A stretch of 64,000 bases of DNA, taken from positions 83,807 through 147,806 of the forward strand of contig NZ_JAFVUX010000020.1 in the NCBI RefSeq assembly GCF_017502485.1. The letters run 5' to 3'. A model generated the notes under the pieces. The model was not told where the DNA came from. It was given only the letters and a program-made list of their open reading frames with translations, and made no database searches. Below, piece by piece: positions 37,155 to 46,308 of this stretch; the stretch's first letter is position 1, and each line of letters opens with the position of its first letter. The position numbers and the translations under genes were made by a program. Source of the stretch: Helicobacter sp. Its GTDB lineage: Bacteria; Campylobacterota; Campylobacteria; Campylobacterales; Helicobacteraceae.

Positions 37155-37469
37155 ATGACAACAGCAACAAAACAAAACTTCTCAAGTCTCATAGAGTCTG
37201 GACTATGTGTTGTGGAAATGAGTGCGCCTTGGTGCCAAGACTGCCGAAAAATTGAGCCTATAATGCAGATATTAGAGTCCAAATACTCGCAGGTACGCTA
37301 TATTTCGCTTGATTTTGATACAAATGAAACCTTAAAAGATGAGCTTGCTATACGCAGAATCCCAACATTAATCTTCTACAAAGACGGGCAAGAAGTTTTA
37401 GAGCGACTTATTGAGACAGACTCTATGCTTACCATAGAGCAGATGATACAAGCACTACTTAATATATAG
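37155..37469 (+). CDS. Thioredoxin with atypical CQDC active site
   Basis: 104-residue thioredoxin-fold protein. The active site is APWCQDCRKIEP instead of WCGPC; the cis-proline is in RRIPTLIFYKDGQ, and the normal secondary-structure order is complete. H. pylori's second thioredoxin (Trx2, HP1458) also has an Asp before the second cysteine, as I recall, so this is likely that paralogue. The Gly-Pro to Gln-Asp change should alter redox potential and partners. No signal peptide, so cytoplasmic. SD AAAGGAG precedes the start. Confidence 0.88.
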   Translation: MTTATKQNFSSLIESGLCVVEMSAPWCQDCRKIEPIMQILESKYSQVRYISLDFDTNETLKDELAIRRIPTLIFYKDGQEVLERLIETDSMLTIEQMIQALLNI

Positions 37470-37634
37470 CAATGCTTGTGTTTAGGCAATTTCAAGTAAT
37501 GTCAATAGGTTTTTGGGCTTTTTTTAGATAAAATACCATCTCAATCACTTCATATTAGCTACCGATATTGTCCGTCTGTGCCTATTGCCTTGGCTTAGTA
37601 TGGTTGCTTGGTGCTATATTTTAAGGTCTATATT

Positions 37635-38987
37635 ATGAGTAGAAACTTTTTTTTTGGTACAGGGATCGCGCTTTTAGGCGCACTCCTTGCTTTTGGGAGT
37701 CTTACTGCGCTCACACCAAATAGCCAACCACCGCGACAAGCAGATGCAAAAAAGCAGCGTGTTAAAGCCTATGACAGACTTGCCCAAACAATAGCTACCA
37801 TAGAATCTTACTATGTCGATGATGTGCCTATTGATAGTCTAATCGACAAAGCCATCGAAGGGCTTATCGCCAATCTTGATGCCCATAGCGAATATCTTAG
37901 TGAGAAAAAATACAAAGAGTTAAAAACGCAAACAGAGGGAGAGTTTGGCGGACTTGGCATAACAGTTGGATTAAAGGATGGCGCGCTTACAATTATTGCT
38001 CCGCTAGAGGGGACTCCAGCACAAAAGGCTGGACTAAAGAGTGGTGATGTAATCTTAAAAATAGAAAATCAAAGCACCATTGGTATGGGTATTGATGATG
38101 CTGTGAATCTTATGCGGGGTAAGCCCAAAACCCCAATCACCATCACCATCGTGCGCAAAGGCGAGAGCAAGCCACTTATATTTACGCTAACACGCGATAT
38201 TATCAAAGTTAAATCTGTCTATGCCAAAACAATTGATGACACACCATATCTCTATGTGCGAGTCAATTCTTTTGACAAAAATGTTGCCCAAAGTGTTAAG
38301 CAAGTCTTAAAAGAACACAGTGAGATTAAAGGCATTGTACTTGACCTACGCAACAACCCCGGAGGACTACTAGACCAAGCGGTTGATCTCTCAAATCTCT
38401 TTATCAAAAATGGTGTTATTGTCTCTCAAAAAGGTAAAATAAAAGAAGAGAATGTCATTTACAATGCAAATGGTAAAGCCCCTTATAGCAAGCTCCCCAT
38501 CACTGTGCTTGTCAATAGTGGGACAGCAAGCGCAAGCGAAATTGTATCTGGTGCATTGCAAGACCATCGCCGTGCCATTATTATAGGAGAAGAGACTTTT
38601 GGTAAAGGTAGCGTGCAGGTTATAATTCCAATCAACGCCACAGAAGCGATCAAGCTAACTACGGCTAAATACTATCTCCCAAGTGGGCGTACTATACAAG
38701 CTGTGGGTATTAAGCCTGATATTGTCGTTTATCCCGGTAGCGTGCCACAAAATGAAGGTGGATTTGAGATTAAAGAAGCAGACTTGCGCAACCACTTGCA
38801 AAATGAGTTACAAAAACTTGATAAAAATGAGTCAAAAGCTGATGAAAAGCAGCTATCTCCCGAAAACCAAAAGCGTATTACGCAAGCTGATGTTGCCAAT
38901 GACATTCAGCTAAAATCTGCCATTGATTCACTGAAGACTTGGGGGATTTTAGATTCTGCAAATACACAAGATAAACCTAAGAAATAG
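37635..38987 (+). CDS. ctpA: Carboxy-terminal processing peptidase (S41)
   Basis: Periplasmic serine protease with a PDZ domain. 450 residues: N-terminal signal anchor (FFFGTGIALLGALLAFGSL), PDZ domain about 85-170 (FGGLGITVGLKDGALTI), the catalytic serine in VNSGTASASEIVSGAL and catalytic lysine in GEETFGKGSVQVI. C-terminal 60 residues are charged. Start ATG 37635 has AAGG 8-9 nt upstream; a TTG at 37608 is less likely. The following purCSQ genes are close (30 bp), an order I recall from C. jejuni Cj0511-Cj0514. Confidence 0.94.
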   Translation: MSRNFFFGTGIALLGALLAFGSLTALTPNSQPPRQADAKKQRVKAYDRLAQTIATIESYYVDDVPIDSLIDKAIEGLIANLDAHSEYLSEKKYKELKTQTEGEFGGLGITVGLKDGALTIIAPLEGTPAQKAGLKSGDVILKIENQSTIGMGIDDAVNLMRGKPKTPITITIVRKGESKPLIFTLTRDIIKVKSVYAKTIDDTPYLYVRVNSFDKNVAQSVKQVLKEHSEIKGIVLDLRNNPGGLLDQAVDLSNLFIKNGVIVSQKGKIKEENVIYNANGKAPYSKLPITVLVNSGTASASEIVSGALQDHRRAIIIGEETFGKGSVQVIIPINATEAIKLTTAKYYLPSGRTIQAVGIKPDIVVYPGSVPQNEGGFEIKEADLRNHLQNELQKLDKNESKADEKQLSPENQKRITQADVANDIQLKSAIDSLKTWGILDSANTQDKPKK

Positions 38988-39017
38988 CCACACAAACTCA
39001 CATCAAAAGGAGAATCT

Positions 39018-39734
39018 ATGCCAACACAACAAACGCTACTTTACGAAGGCAAGGGCAAAAAACTCTTTGCCACAGATAATCCAAATGAAGTAATCGCGGA
39101 GTTTAAAGATGACCTTACTGCATTTAACGCACAAAAACGCAGTAGTGAAGATGGCAAAGGTGCGCTCAACTGCCTAATTAGTAGCCTGCTCTTTGAGCTA
39201 CTTGCACAGCAGGGCATAAAAAGCCACTTCATCAAATCTCTTAGCTCCACAACAATACTCTGTCAAAAAGTGCAGATAATCCCCATTGAGGTTGTCGTGC
39301 GCAACATCGCCACAGGCTCATTAAGCAAGCGGCTTGGGATAGAAGATGGACTAGTGCTACCCTTTACACTTGTGGAGTTTTATTATAAAGATGATGCACT
39401 CAATGACCCCATCATCAATGATGAGCATTGTAAGATTCTGGGTATTATTGATGATGAGCGAGATTTAGATTTCCTGCGTGATCAAGCGCGTAAGATCAAT
39501 ACCATTTTATGCGATTTCTTTGATCAAAAGAAACTCAAGCTTGTGGATTTCAAGCTTGAGTTTGGCAAAAATGCGCAAGGTGAAATTATCCTAGCTGATG
39601 AAATTTCACCGGATAGTTGTAGATTATGGGATAAACAGACAAACCAAAAACTCGATAAAGATCGATTTAGACAGGATTTAGGGGATTTAAAAAGCGCATA
39701 TGAAGAAGTCTTAAGACGCATACAAACTCACTAA
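39018..39734 (+). CDS. purC: SAICAR synthetase
   Basis: Ligates aspartate to CAIR in purine synthesis. 238 residues, ATP-grasp-like: [15 protein letters not shown] at the N-terminus, [18 protein letters not shown], and the ATP-site [12 protein letters not shown]. Standard length for the bacterial monofunctional enzyme. AAAGGAG before the start. First of three contiguous purine genes. Confidence 0.96.
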   Translation: MPTQQTLLYEGKGKKLFATDNPNEVIAEFKDDLTAFNAQKRSSEDGKGALNCLISSLLFELLAQQGIKSHFIKSLSSTTILCQKVQIIPIEVVVRNIATGSLSKRLGIEDGLVLPFTLVEFYYKDDALNDPIINDEHCKILGIIDDERDLDFLRDQARKINTILCDFFDQKKLKLVDFKLEFGKNAQGEIILADEISPDSCRLWDKQTNQKLDKDRFRQDLGDLKSAYEEVLRRIQTH

Positions 39735-39744
39735 AAGGAAAACA

Positions 39745-39990
39745 ATGCAAGCAGAAGTTACCATAAGCCTAAAAGATGGTGTCCTAGATCCACAGGCTAA
39801 AGCCATCCACCACGCCATAGAATCGCTTGGATTCCCACAAGTAGCGCGGGTCTTGGTAAAAAAACAAATTGTCCTAGAGTTTACCAAAGAGCAACTAGAG
39901 TCTTACGAAGCCATAGCCGAGCAAATCGCACACGACTTGCTCGCTAATCCAGTGATAGAGAACTACGAAGTGCAAATAAAGGCGGAGTAA
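39745..39990 (+). CDS. purS: FGAM synthase subunit PurS
   Basis: 81-residue small subunit of the three-part (PurS-PurL-PurQ) FGAM synthase. It begins MQAEVTISLKDGVLDPQAKAI, the family signature, and folds as a ferredoxin-like dimer that docks PurL with PurQ. Stop overlaps purQ start (TAATG). This is the Gram-positive/epsilonproteobacterial form of the enzyme instead of single-chain PurL. Confidence 0.95.
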   Translation: MQAEVTISLKDGVLDPQAKAIHHAIESLGFPQVARVLVKKQIVLEFTKEQLESYEAIAEQIAHDLLANPVIENYEVQIKAE

Positions 39991-40712
39991 TGGTTAGCAT
40001 CGTGCGTTTTGCTGGGACAAATTGTGAGTTTGATATGCAATATGTCTATGAAAAGCTCTTGCAAATCCCCACCGCTATCATTTGGCATAGGGAAAAATCC
40101 TTACCAAAAGAAACAAAACTTGTCGTGCTAGCTGGAGGTTTTAGCTATGGAGATTACCTGCGTAGCGGAGCGATTGCGCGCTTTGCGCCGATTATGAAAG
40201 CCATCAAAGCTTTTGGTAATAGTGGCGGGAGAATTCTAGGGATTTGCAATGGCTTTCAAATCCTAACTGAAGCTAGACTTTTGCCCGGCGCACTTATGCG
40301 CAACCACAATCTCCACTTCATCTCCAAAGCCATTCCGCTACGCGTAGCCTGTAGGGATAATGTATTTCTACGCCCACACGCGCAAGATGAAATCATCTCC
40401 CTACCCATAGCTCACGCCGATGGGCGATACCACATCGATGAGGAGAGTCTAGAAGCGATGCAAGAGTCTGGGCAGATTCTACTGCGCTATGTAGATAATG
40501 TTAATGGCTCTATAGATTCTATCGCCGGTATTTGTAATAAAGGCAAAAACATCTTTGGGCTTATGCCTCACCCTGAGAGAGCCTGTGAGTCTATCTTGCA
40601 TAAGCGCGCTAGATATGCGACTATCTGCCACGCCTATACAGCGCAAGCAGTCCCAGAGCCAACAGCAAGCGTGCAAGGTCTAGCAATGCTAGAATCCATC
40701 TACAAGGCATAA
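39990..40712 (+). CDS. purQ: FGAM synthase subunit PurQ (glutaminase)
   Basis: Class I glutamine amidotransferase that supplies ammonia to PurL. 240 residues: RFAGTNCEFDM at the N-terminus, GGFSYGDYLRSG, nucleophile Cys in LGICNGFQIL, and the His/Glu pair in GLMPHPERACE. Coupled to purS by a one-base overlap. The catalytic subunit purL is not in the window. Confidence 0.96.
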   Translation: MVSIVRFAGTNCEFDMQYVYEKLLQIPTAIIWHREKSLPKETKLVVLAGGFSYGDYLRSGAIARFAPIMKAIKAFGNSGGRILGICNGFQILTEARLLPGALMRNHNLHFISKAIPLRVACRDNVFLRPHAQDEIISLPIAHADGRYHIDEESLEAMQESGQILLRYVDNVNGSIDSIAGICNKGKNIFGLMPHPERACESILHKRARYATICHAYTAQAVPEPTASVQGLAMLESIYKA

Positions 40713-40713
40713 A

Positions 40714-41955
40714 ATGCACATCTTTGTTTTGCCCAGATTTGCGCTTTCTTTGCTTGTGATGCTTGTTTTGGGTGCATTTACTACTTCTCTTGCAGAGCCC
40801 GTTCAAAATCCACAATCCAATGCGCCAAGCTCCGATGGTCTGCTTGAATCATTCAGTGACTCCAGTGAGCCTAATGGAGAAGTCTTTATCCGCCCAGATC
40901 AAAGTACAGAGCAGATTCTTCACTTGCAAAACACCACACCAGAATCCACTCTTGCCTCTACCATTTATGTGGGGCAAAGGATCCCTATCACCTATCGTGT
41001 AATATTTTTTAACAACGCCTCACTTAACCAAAGCTCTTTTAAAGAAAAAACAACAACCAACGCTATTGCACTAGAAAACCCAAACCAAGCGTGGCAGGAA
41101 GTAGAGCTAGAATCTAGCGCGACACAAAAATCACAAAAAGTCTATGAGATCACTTATTTGTTTAAAATCAAAGCCCAAAGCACCAAAATACCGGCTTTTG
41201 AAGTCTCTGCAATTGCACGCGATGGTTCATTTATTGATGTTGCTACAAGCGACCCAATCACACTTAACGCCACGGATTTATACCAAAACAAAAACTATGC
41301 AGGAGTTGTCGGGGAGTATATGCAGCTTGGAATCCACAAAGCCAAGCAATACGATGAGCAGAGCAATCTTATCGCCTTTGAGCTAATTGCAAAACGCGCT
41401 AATTTGGAAGATTTCAAACTCCCTAATATTGACAAGCAGGGCATTGAACGATCGAGCTTTAGTCTCCTAGAATCTAAAGCGATCTTCTATGCAGTTGTAC
41501 CAAAAAATATGCAAAATCTCTTGTTTGAATACTTTTCCACGCAGACAAATCGCTTCGAACAAATCCGTATCCCTATCGCACCAGTGATCGATGGTGTAAC
41601 GACACAGGAAAATCTAAAACCTAAAAATACTTATTTAATGTATTGGGCATTATTCATTGGCGGGGTTGCCATTAGTTGCTTTGTTGTGGCATTTTTCTCC
41701 AAAGCTTTGCGCAAGGTGTTTTTTGTCCTTGGGGTTGCTGTGGCACTCTATTTGCTCTACCATCTTTTCTACACCAAAACAGCCACAATTAGCGCGCAAA
41801 CGCAAATTTGGATTCTCCCTACGCAAAATTCTACACTGCTTGAGACTACTAGTGGCTCTATGGAAATCAAAATCATAGGCGAGCACGGGCAATACTACAA
41901 AATCATCACACCCAAAGAAGCTATAGGTTGGATAAGGAAAGAAGATGCGAGCTAG
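40714..41955 (+). CDS. BatD-like exported membrane protein with C-terminal SH3-like domain
   Basis: 413 residues: signal peptide ([19 protein letters not shown]), a beta-rich extracytoplasmic region with [14 protein letters not shown] and [21 protein letters not shown], two close membrane segments (about 312-350), then a bacterial SH3-like tail ([24 protein letters not shown] type). Similar to the uncharacterised gene between purQ and plsC in C. jejuni (Cj0515). Two-transmembrane hairpin followed by a periplasmic SH3 domain suggests a peptidoglycan-facing anchor. It overlaps plsC by 11 nt. Function unknown. Confidence 0.8.
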   Translation: MHIFVLPRFALSLLVMLVLGAFTTSLAEPVQNPQSNAPSSDGLLESFSDSSEPNGEVFIRPDQSTEQILHLQNTTPESTLASTIYVGQRIPITYRVIFFNNASLNQSSFKEKTTTNAIALENPNQAWQEVELESSATQKSQKVYEITYLFKIKAQSTKIPAFEVSAIARDGSFIDVATSDPITLNATDLYQNKNYAGVVGEYMQLGIHKAKQYDEQSNLIAFELIAKRANLEDFKLPNIDKQGIERSSFSLLESKAIFYAVVPKNMQNLLFEYFSTQTNRFEQIRIPIAPVIDGVTTQENLKPKNTYLMYWALFIGGVAISCFVVAFFSKALRKVFFVLGVAVALYLLYHLFYTKTATISAQTQIWILPTQNSTLLETTSGSMEIKIIGEHGQYYKIITPKEAIGWIRKEDAS

Positions 41956-42802
41956 ACTAAAAGGTATCTACGAAGTTATTTTAGTTGGAATTGGGCTTGC
42001 GATTATTATTTGCTTCATCTATTTCTATCGCAAGAAAAACAATGCTAGATCCACGCGAATGGCTTGCTATCGATTTTTCACTTATGGGGGCATCACGCTT
42101 GAAAAGCTTGGTGACTTTGATGAAGAAGCAGATTTAATCATTATGAACCACCAAAGTGTCGCCGATATCCTATGCCTTGAAGCCTATCACCCGCGCAATA
42201 TCTGCTGGATTGCTAAAAAACAATTAGGAGAGATTCCATTCTATGGCTATGCTCTCACAGGACCAGAAATGATCCTTATAGATAGGGATGATAAACGCGG
42301 GCTTGCTTCACTACTTAAAGCCACCAAACAAAAGCTTGCCCAAAATCGTCCCATTATAATCTTTCCAGAAGGCACACGCAGCTAGGGCAAAGAGCGGTTT
42401 TTGTCCTTTAAGCCCGGAGCAAAAATCATCGCTGAAAAATTTCGACTAAAAATCCAACCCATCGTGCTTATCAATACGCGTAGAATCTACAATTCTTCTC
42501 CTATTGAAGCTACAAGTAATGTTGCTAGAATGGTGCTACTTAAGCCATTTTATGTCGATGAACACCCAAGCAAACAGGTATTCTACCGCGACGAAAGCTC
42601 CCTTGCTAGAGTTAAAGCAGGTGCAAAAAAAATCAAAGGCTTACAGCCAATCTATGACTCAAGCTCTAGCTACTTTATTGCTCCCACAAAATCCACACAG
42701 AGCAAAAACTCCACAGAGCCATTAGAATCGTGGTATGAAGAATTGCAGCAGTGTATGCAAGAAGTCTATACCCATCACTACCGCGCACTAGAGCAAGCAT
42801 AA
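41945..42802 (+). pseudogene. plsC: 1-acyl-sn-glycerol-3-phosphate acyltransferase split by an in-frame TAG
   Basis: PlsC makes phosphatidic acid and is normally essential. The first 146 codons encode the N-terminal membrane segment and the acyltransferase motifs: NHQSVADI (H-x4-D), the [14 protein letters not shown] region, and FPEGTRS. Immediately after FPEGTRS there is TAG (42383-42385); the same frame then continues GKERFLSFKPGAKIIAEKF and on to 42802 with good family similarity. Relatives have Lys here, so one A-to-T change (AAG to TAG) explains it. The second part could start at TTG 42401 with an AGAGCGG site. Options: true nonsense mutation with a paralogue elsewhere, split translation, suppression, or base-call error. 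Confidence 0.85.
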
Positions 42803-42810
42803 GGCACACT

Positions 42811-43506
42811 ATGAAAAATGATCAAAAAAATCTCGTGCGCTTTGAGGATAGAGAAGAAGCTTTCATTAAACTCTATGATGAGCTTGCAAATCATCATCTA
42901 GCAAACGATAATAGTATCGTGCTATCCACAAGTTTTGCGGGATTATTTCTAGCTGATAGACTGGCAAATAAACTAGATTCTAGCCTGGATATGCTCTTTT
43001 GCGCGCCAATTATCGCTCCTGCTAATAGCGAGTGCGAGATCGCAACTGTGAGTGAAAATATGGAGCTAATCATCAATGAGCCTTTAATTGATTCATTTGA
43101 TATTTCACTTGATTATGTCTATGGAGAAGCTAAACGAGTCTATGAAGAAACCATACTTCCTAGAATCTACAAATACCGCAAGGGTACTACCCTTAGCCCG
43201 CTAGAATCTAAAAATGTCTTTTTAATCGACCAAGGAGTAGAAACGGGCATCACTATGGATCTTGCCATTAAAACCTGTATCCAAAAAAAAGCAAAAAGTA
43301 TCTATGTTTTAAGCCCTATTATCTCCTATGATATTGCTAAGATTCTAGTAAAATCCAGCGATGCCCTAATAGCGGTCTATAAGCCCAAATCCTTCGTATC
43401 TACCAAGCATTATTATAAAACTCTGCCACCTGTGAGTGAGCAAGAGATTCTAGATATTATGGGTAGATATATCACTAAACCAAATCTTATGCAAAAAGGA
43501 TCATAA
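42811..43506 (+). CDS. Phosphoribosyltransferase-fold protein
   Basis: 231 residues. The PRPP-binding loop is NVFLIDQGVETGITMDLAI, where most PRTases have VDDGxATG; the second acidic residue of the usual DD pair is replaced by Gln. N-terminal SIVLSTSFAGLFLADRLANKL fits the PRTase family used in DNA uptake or nucleotide salvage. The start at 42811 has AAGG upstream; a longer frame from 42751 overlaps plsC. The stop overlaps pnp's ATG (TAATG). It matches the gene before pnp in H. pylori. Substrate unknown. Confidence 0.8.
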   Translation: MKNDQKNLVRFEDREEAFIKLYDELANHHLANDNSIVLSTSFAGLFLADRLANKLDSSLDMLFCAPIIAPANSECEIATVSENMELIINEPLIDSFDISLDYVYGEAKRVYEETILPRIYKYRKGTTLSPLESKNVFLIDQGVETGITMDLAIKTCIQKKAKSIYVLSPIISYDIAKILVKSSDALIAVYKPKSFVSTKHYYKTLPPVSEQEILDIMGRYITKPNLMQKGS

Positions 43507-45557
43507 TGCACCAAATTAGCCTAACGCTAACCAATCTTACAGAGCAATATAAGCTTGATTATGTCGCTAGGCAAGCGTGCGGAAGTGTGTGGTATCACTC
43601 TGGTGATAATGTCTTGCTTGCTAATGTCGTAGTAGATGAAAATCCAACAGATGATGACTTTCTCCCACTTGTTGTGCAGTATATCCATAAGTCCTATGCT
43701 GTGCGCAAGATTCCAGGTGGGTTTATCAAAAGGGAGGGTAAGCCTAGTGAGTTTGAAGTCCTAACTTCACGCATTATCGACCGCACCTTGCGCCCACTTT
43801 TTCCCGCAAACTATCGCTACCCCACACAGATCACTATTCTTGTACTAAGCTATGATGGCATAAGCGATTTGCAGATATGCGCCCTACACGCCGCGGCAAA
43901 TGCCCTTCTCCTTAGTTCGCTAGATTTTATCCCGCCTGTCAGTAGCGCGCGCATAGGGAGAATCCAAGGAAACTTTGTCATCAATCCAAGCAAGCAAGCA
44001 ATGCTAGAGTCCAGCCTTGATCTCTATGTATCTGGCAGCAGGGGGGATATTTTGATGATAGAGATGAAAGGGGGTAATGAGAGTCTAACAGAAGATGAGT
44101 TAATGACTGCTATATCACTTGCAAAGCAGACAATCCAAGCAGACTGTGCGCAATATGAAACAAAGCTTATCCCCCATAAAATACCGCCAAAACCTCTGCC
44201 CTTAGCCCAAGAAAACTCCGACCCACATATCTATGAGCATATCGCTACGCATTATCACGATGCTATCTTGCAGTCCATTAGGCAAATGAGCAAAAGTGAG
44301 CGCAATAGCGAACTACAAAGCCTTGGTACATTAATCCACTCGCGCAACCCAGCTTGGAAGCTAGAATCTATTTGCGATATGTTAGAGCTGTATAAAAAGC
44401 ACCAAGTGCGCACGATGATTTTACAAGAGCATAAACGCGCTGATGGCAGAGGATTAGAAGATGTGCGTCCAATTAGCATAGAAACAAATATCCTGCCTTG
44501 CGCGCACTCTAGCGCACTTTTCACTAGGGGACAGACACAAGCCCTTGTAGTTTGCACACTAGGGAGCGAGAGTGATGCGCAAGTGCAAGAAGACTTTAGC
44601 GGTGGAAACAAAGATCGCTTTATGTTCCATTATAATTTCCCCGGTTTTAGTGTAGGAGAGACAAGTATGATGGGGGGTGTTGGGCGCAGAGAGCTAGGAC
44701 ATGGCAATCTTGCCAAAAAAGCTCTAGAATCTAGCATTCCGCCCAGCAAGCACACAATCCGCCTAGTCTCTGAAATCCTAGAATCTAATGGTTCAAGTTC
44801 TATGGCGAGCGTGTGTGGCGGCTCACTAGCACTGCGTGCATGCGGTTTAGAAAATCCTCTTGTAGCAGGTGTGGCGATGGGACTTGTGATCGATGGCGAT
44901 CAATACGCCGTGCTTACGGATATTATGGGACTAGAAGACCACGATGGCGATATGGATTTTAAAATCGCAGGCACTAAAGATACCATTACTGCAATGCAAA
45001 TGGATATTAAGCTAGGGGGTATTAGCCAAACAATACTCTGTGAAGCACTCCATCAAGCAAAGCGTGCTAGAATCCACATCTTAGAGCAAATGGAGCAAGC
45101 TGCACAAGCCATTACCCCTCACACACATTTACTCCCAAAAAGCGAATACCTCTCTCTCCCCAGCCATAAAATCCCAGATATTATTGGGCAAGGTGGCAGG
45201 GTAATCAAAGATATCATCGAGCGATTTAAAGTAAGTATTGATATTGAGCGAGAGAAGGAAAGAATCTATATCCACGCAAATTCTGCGCAAAATCTCCACA
45301 ATGCTAAAGAATTTATTTTACAGCTTATCACCCCTAGTGCGCAATATGAGCTAGGTGAAGAAGTAGAAGGTGTTGTTAAAAGAGTTATGGATTTTGGTGT
45401 ATTTATCTCCTTGCCCAAAGGAAATGACGGATTGTTACACATTAGTAAGATTCCACAAAATATGCAACCTTTGGCACAATTTTTCCACGAAGGGCAAGGA
45501 GTTTCTTGCGCTATTTCTGGGAATCCAAAGGGTAAGATCGAGCTCGTGCTACGCTAG
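43506..45557 (+). CDS. pnp: Polynucleotide phosphorylase
   Basis: 3'-5' phosphorolytic exoribonuclease. 683 residues: two RNase PH domains (first about 1-210, second from RADGRGLEDVRPI), the active-site DIMGLEDHDGDMDFKIAGT, KH domain with PDIIGQGGRVIKDI, and S1 domain GVVKRVMDFGVFISLPKG. Within the expected length range. Coupled to the PRTase gene by one base. Possibly cold-shock autoregulated as in other bacteria, not visible here. Confidence 0.97.
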   Translation: MHQISLTLTNLTEQYKLDYVARQACGSVWYHSGDNVLLANVVVDENPTDDDFLPLVVQYIHKSYAVRKIPGGFIKREGKPSEFEVLTSRIIDRTLRPLFPANYRYPTQITILVLSYDGISDLQICALHAAANALLLSSLDFIPPVSSARIGRIQGNFVINPSKQAMLESSLDLYVSGSRGDILMIEMKGGNESLTEDELMTAISLAKQTIQADCAQYETKLIPHKIPPKPLPLAQENSDPHIYEHIATHYHDAILQSIRQMSKSERNSELQSLGTLIHSRNPAWKLESICDMLELYKKHQVRTMILQEHKRADGRGLEDVRPISIETNILPCAHSSALFTRGQTQALVVCTLGSESDAQVQEDFSGGNKDRFMFHYNFPGFSVGETSMMGGVGRRELGHGNLAKKALESSIPPSKHTIRLVSEILESNGSSSMASVCGGSLALRACGLENPLVAGVAMGLVIDGDQYAVLTDIMGLEDHDGDMDFKIAGTKDTITAMQMDIKLGGISQTILCEALHQAKRARIHILEQMEQAAQAITPHTHLLPKSEYLSLPSHKIPDIIGQGGRVIKDIIERFKVSIDIEREKERIYIHANSAQNLHNAKEFILQLITPSAQYELGEEVEGVVKRVMDFGVFISLPKGNDGLLHISKIPQNMQPLAQFFHEGQGVSCAISGNPKGKIELVLR

Positions 45558-45584
45558 TTTTTAGCTTTTTTTTAGCTAGTTTTT

Positions 45585-45590
45585 GCCATA
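45585..45590 (+). promoter_or_regulatory. -10 element of atpE
   Basis: CATAAT 76 bp before the atpE ATG, after a T-rich stretch (TAGCTTTTTTTTAGC) that could end pnp transcription. Confidence 0.35.
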
Positions 45591-45666
45591 ATCAGCTCCT
45601 ATTTGACTGCGCGAGTAGGGGATAGATCCGAAAGGTGGCAAATTTAAATCGTTCTAAGGAGAAACA

Positions 45667-46032
45667 ATGAAAGCATTGCTTGTTTTATGTTTTGGTTTTG
45701 TGGCGCTTGCATTCGCTGGTGAGAGTGTGTTTAGTGGTAGCGATTTATCACTTCTACTTGCACTTTCTGTCGCTGGTGGTGTTATCGGTCTTGGTATTAC
45801 TGCACTTGGTGGAGCTATTGGTATGGGAAATGCTGCTGCTGCCACAATCGCTGGAACAGCAAGAAACCCAGGCATCGGTGGAAAACTTCTTGGAACGATG
45901 TTTATCGCTCTAGCACTTATTGAGGCACAAGTTATTTATACACTTGTTTTCGCAATCATTGCAATCTATGGGAATCCATTCCTACCAGAATCTAAAATGA
46001 TTGTTGAAGCTTTTAGTGCTCTTTTGGGCTAG
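45667..46032 (+). CDS. atpE: ATP synthase F0 subunit c
   Basis: c-ring subunit of the F-type ATP synthase. 121 residues: N-terminal extra hydrophobic segment (KALLVLCFGFVALAFAGES, likely cleaved signal), first helix with GGVIGLGITALGGAIGMGNAAAA, the polar loop ARNPGIGGKL, and the second helix with the proton-carrying Glu in ALALIEAQVIYTLV. Longer than E. coli (79), as usual in epsilonproteobacteria. AAGGAG precedes the start. Stands apart from the main atp operon. Confidence 0.96.
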   Translation: MKALLVLCFGFVALAFAGESVFSGSDLSLLLALSVAGGVIGLGITALGGAIGMGNAAAATIAGTARNPGIGGKLLGTMFIALALIEAQVIYTLVFAIIAIYGNPFLPESKMIVEAFSALLG

Positions 46033-46036
46033 TTCC

Positions 46037-46053
46037 TCCCGCTTTTAGCGGGG
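46037..46053 (+). other. Hairpin between atpE and tRNA-Leu
   Basis: TCCCGCT (46037-46043), 3-nt loop, AGCGGGG: a stable 7-bp stem 3 nt upstream of the first tRNA. No U-run follows, so it is more likely an RNA-processing or attenuating element than a terminator. Confidence 0.4.
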
Positions 46054-46055
46054 AT

Positions 46056-46140
46056 GCGCTGGTGGTGGAATTGGTAGACACACCATCTTGAGGGGGTGGC
46101 GGGGCGACCCGTGCGAGTTCAAATCTCGCTCAGCGCACCA
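46056..46140 (+). tRNA. tRNA-Leu (anticodon GAG)
   Basis: 85 nt. Acceptor GCGCTGG pairs with TCAGCGC before ACCA; anticodon stem CCATC/GGTGG encloses loop TTGAGGG, giving anticodon GAG; D-arm GAATTGGTAGAC, long variable arm GGCGGGGCGACCCG and T-arm GAGTTCAAATCTC. CCA encoded. Confidence 0.95.
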
Positions 46141-46144
46141 TTAT

Positions 46145-46231
46145 GCCGAAGTGGTGAAACTGGTAGACGCGCTAGACTCAAAATCTAGTAAGGGCGACCT
46201 TGTGTCGGTTCGAGTCCGACCTTCGGCACCA
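46145..46231 (+). tRNA. tRNA-Leu (anticodon CAA)
   Basis: 87 nt. Acceptor GCCGAAG pairs with CTTCGGC before ACCA; anticodon stem CTAGA/TCTAG encloses loop CTCAAAA, anticodon CAA; variable arm TAAGGGCGACCTTG; T-arm CGGTTCGAGTCCG. CCA encoded. It lies 4 nt after the first tRNA, so both are probably one transcript, maybe with atpE. Confidence 0.95.
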
Positions 46232-46308
46232 TTTTAGACCTATCTTTTTGGACTATGACACTTTCTCGATGATTTTTCCCACTTCTTTACAAGATTATAG
46301 TAGCCCTT

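Noticed and set aside
46037..46053. Rho-independent terminator after atpE
   Set aside because: The hairpin is stable but no T-run follows; the tRNA begins 3 nt later, so a processing role is as likely.
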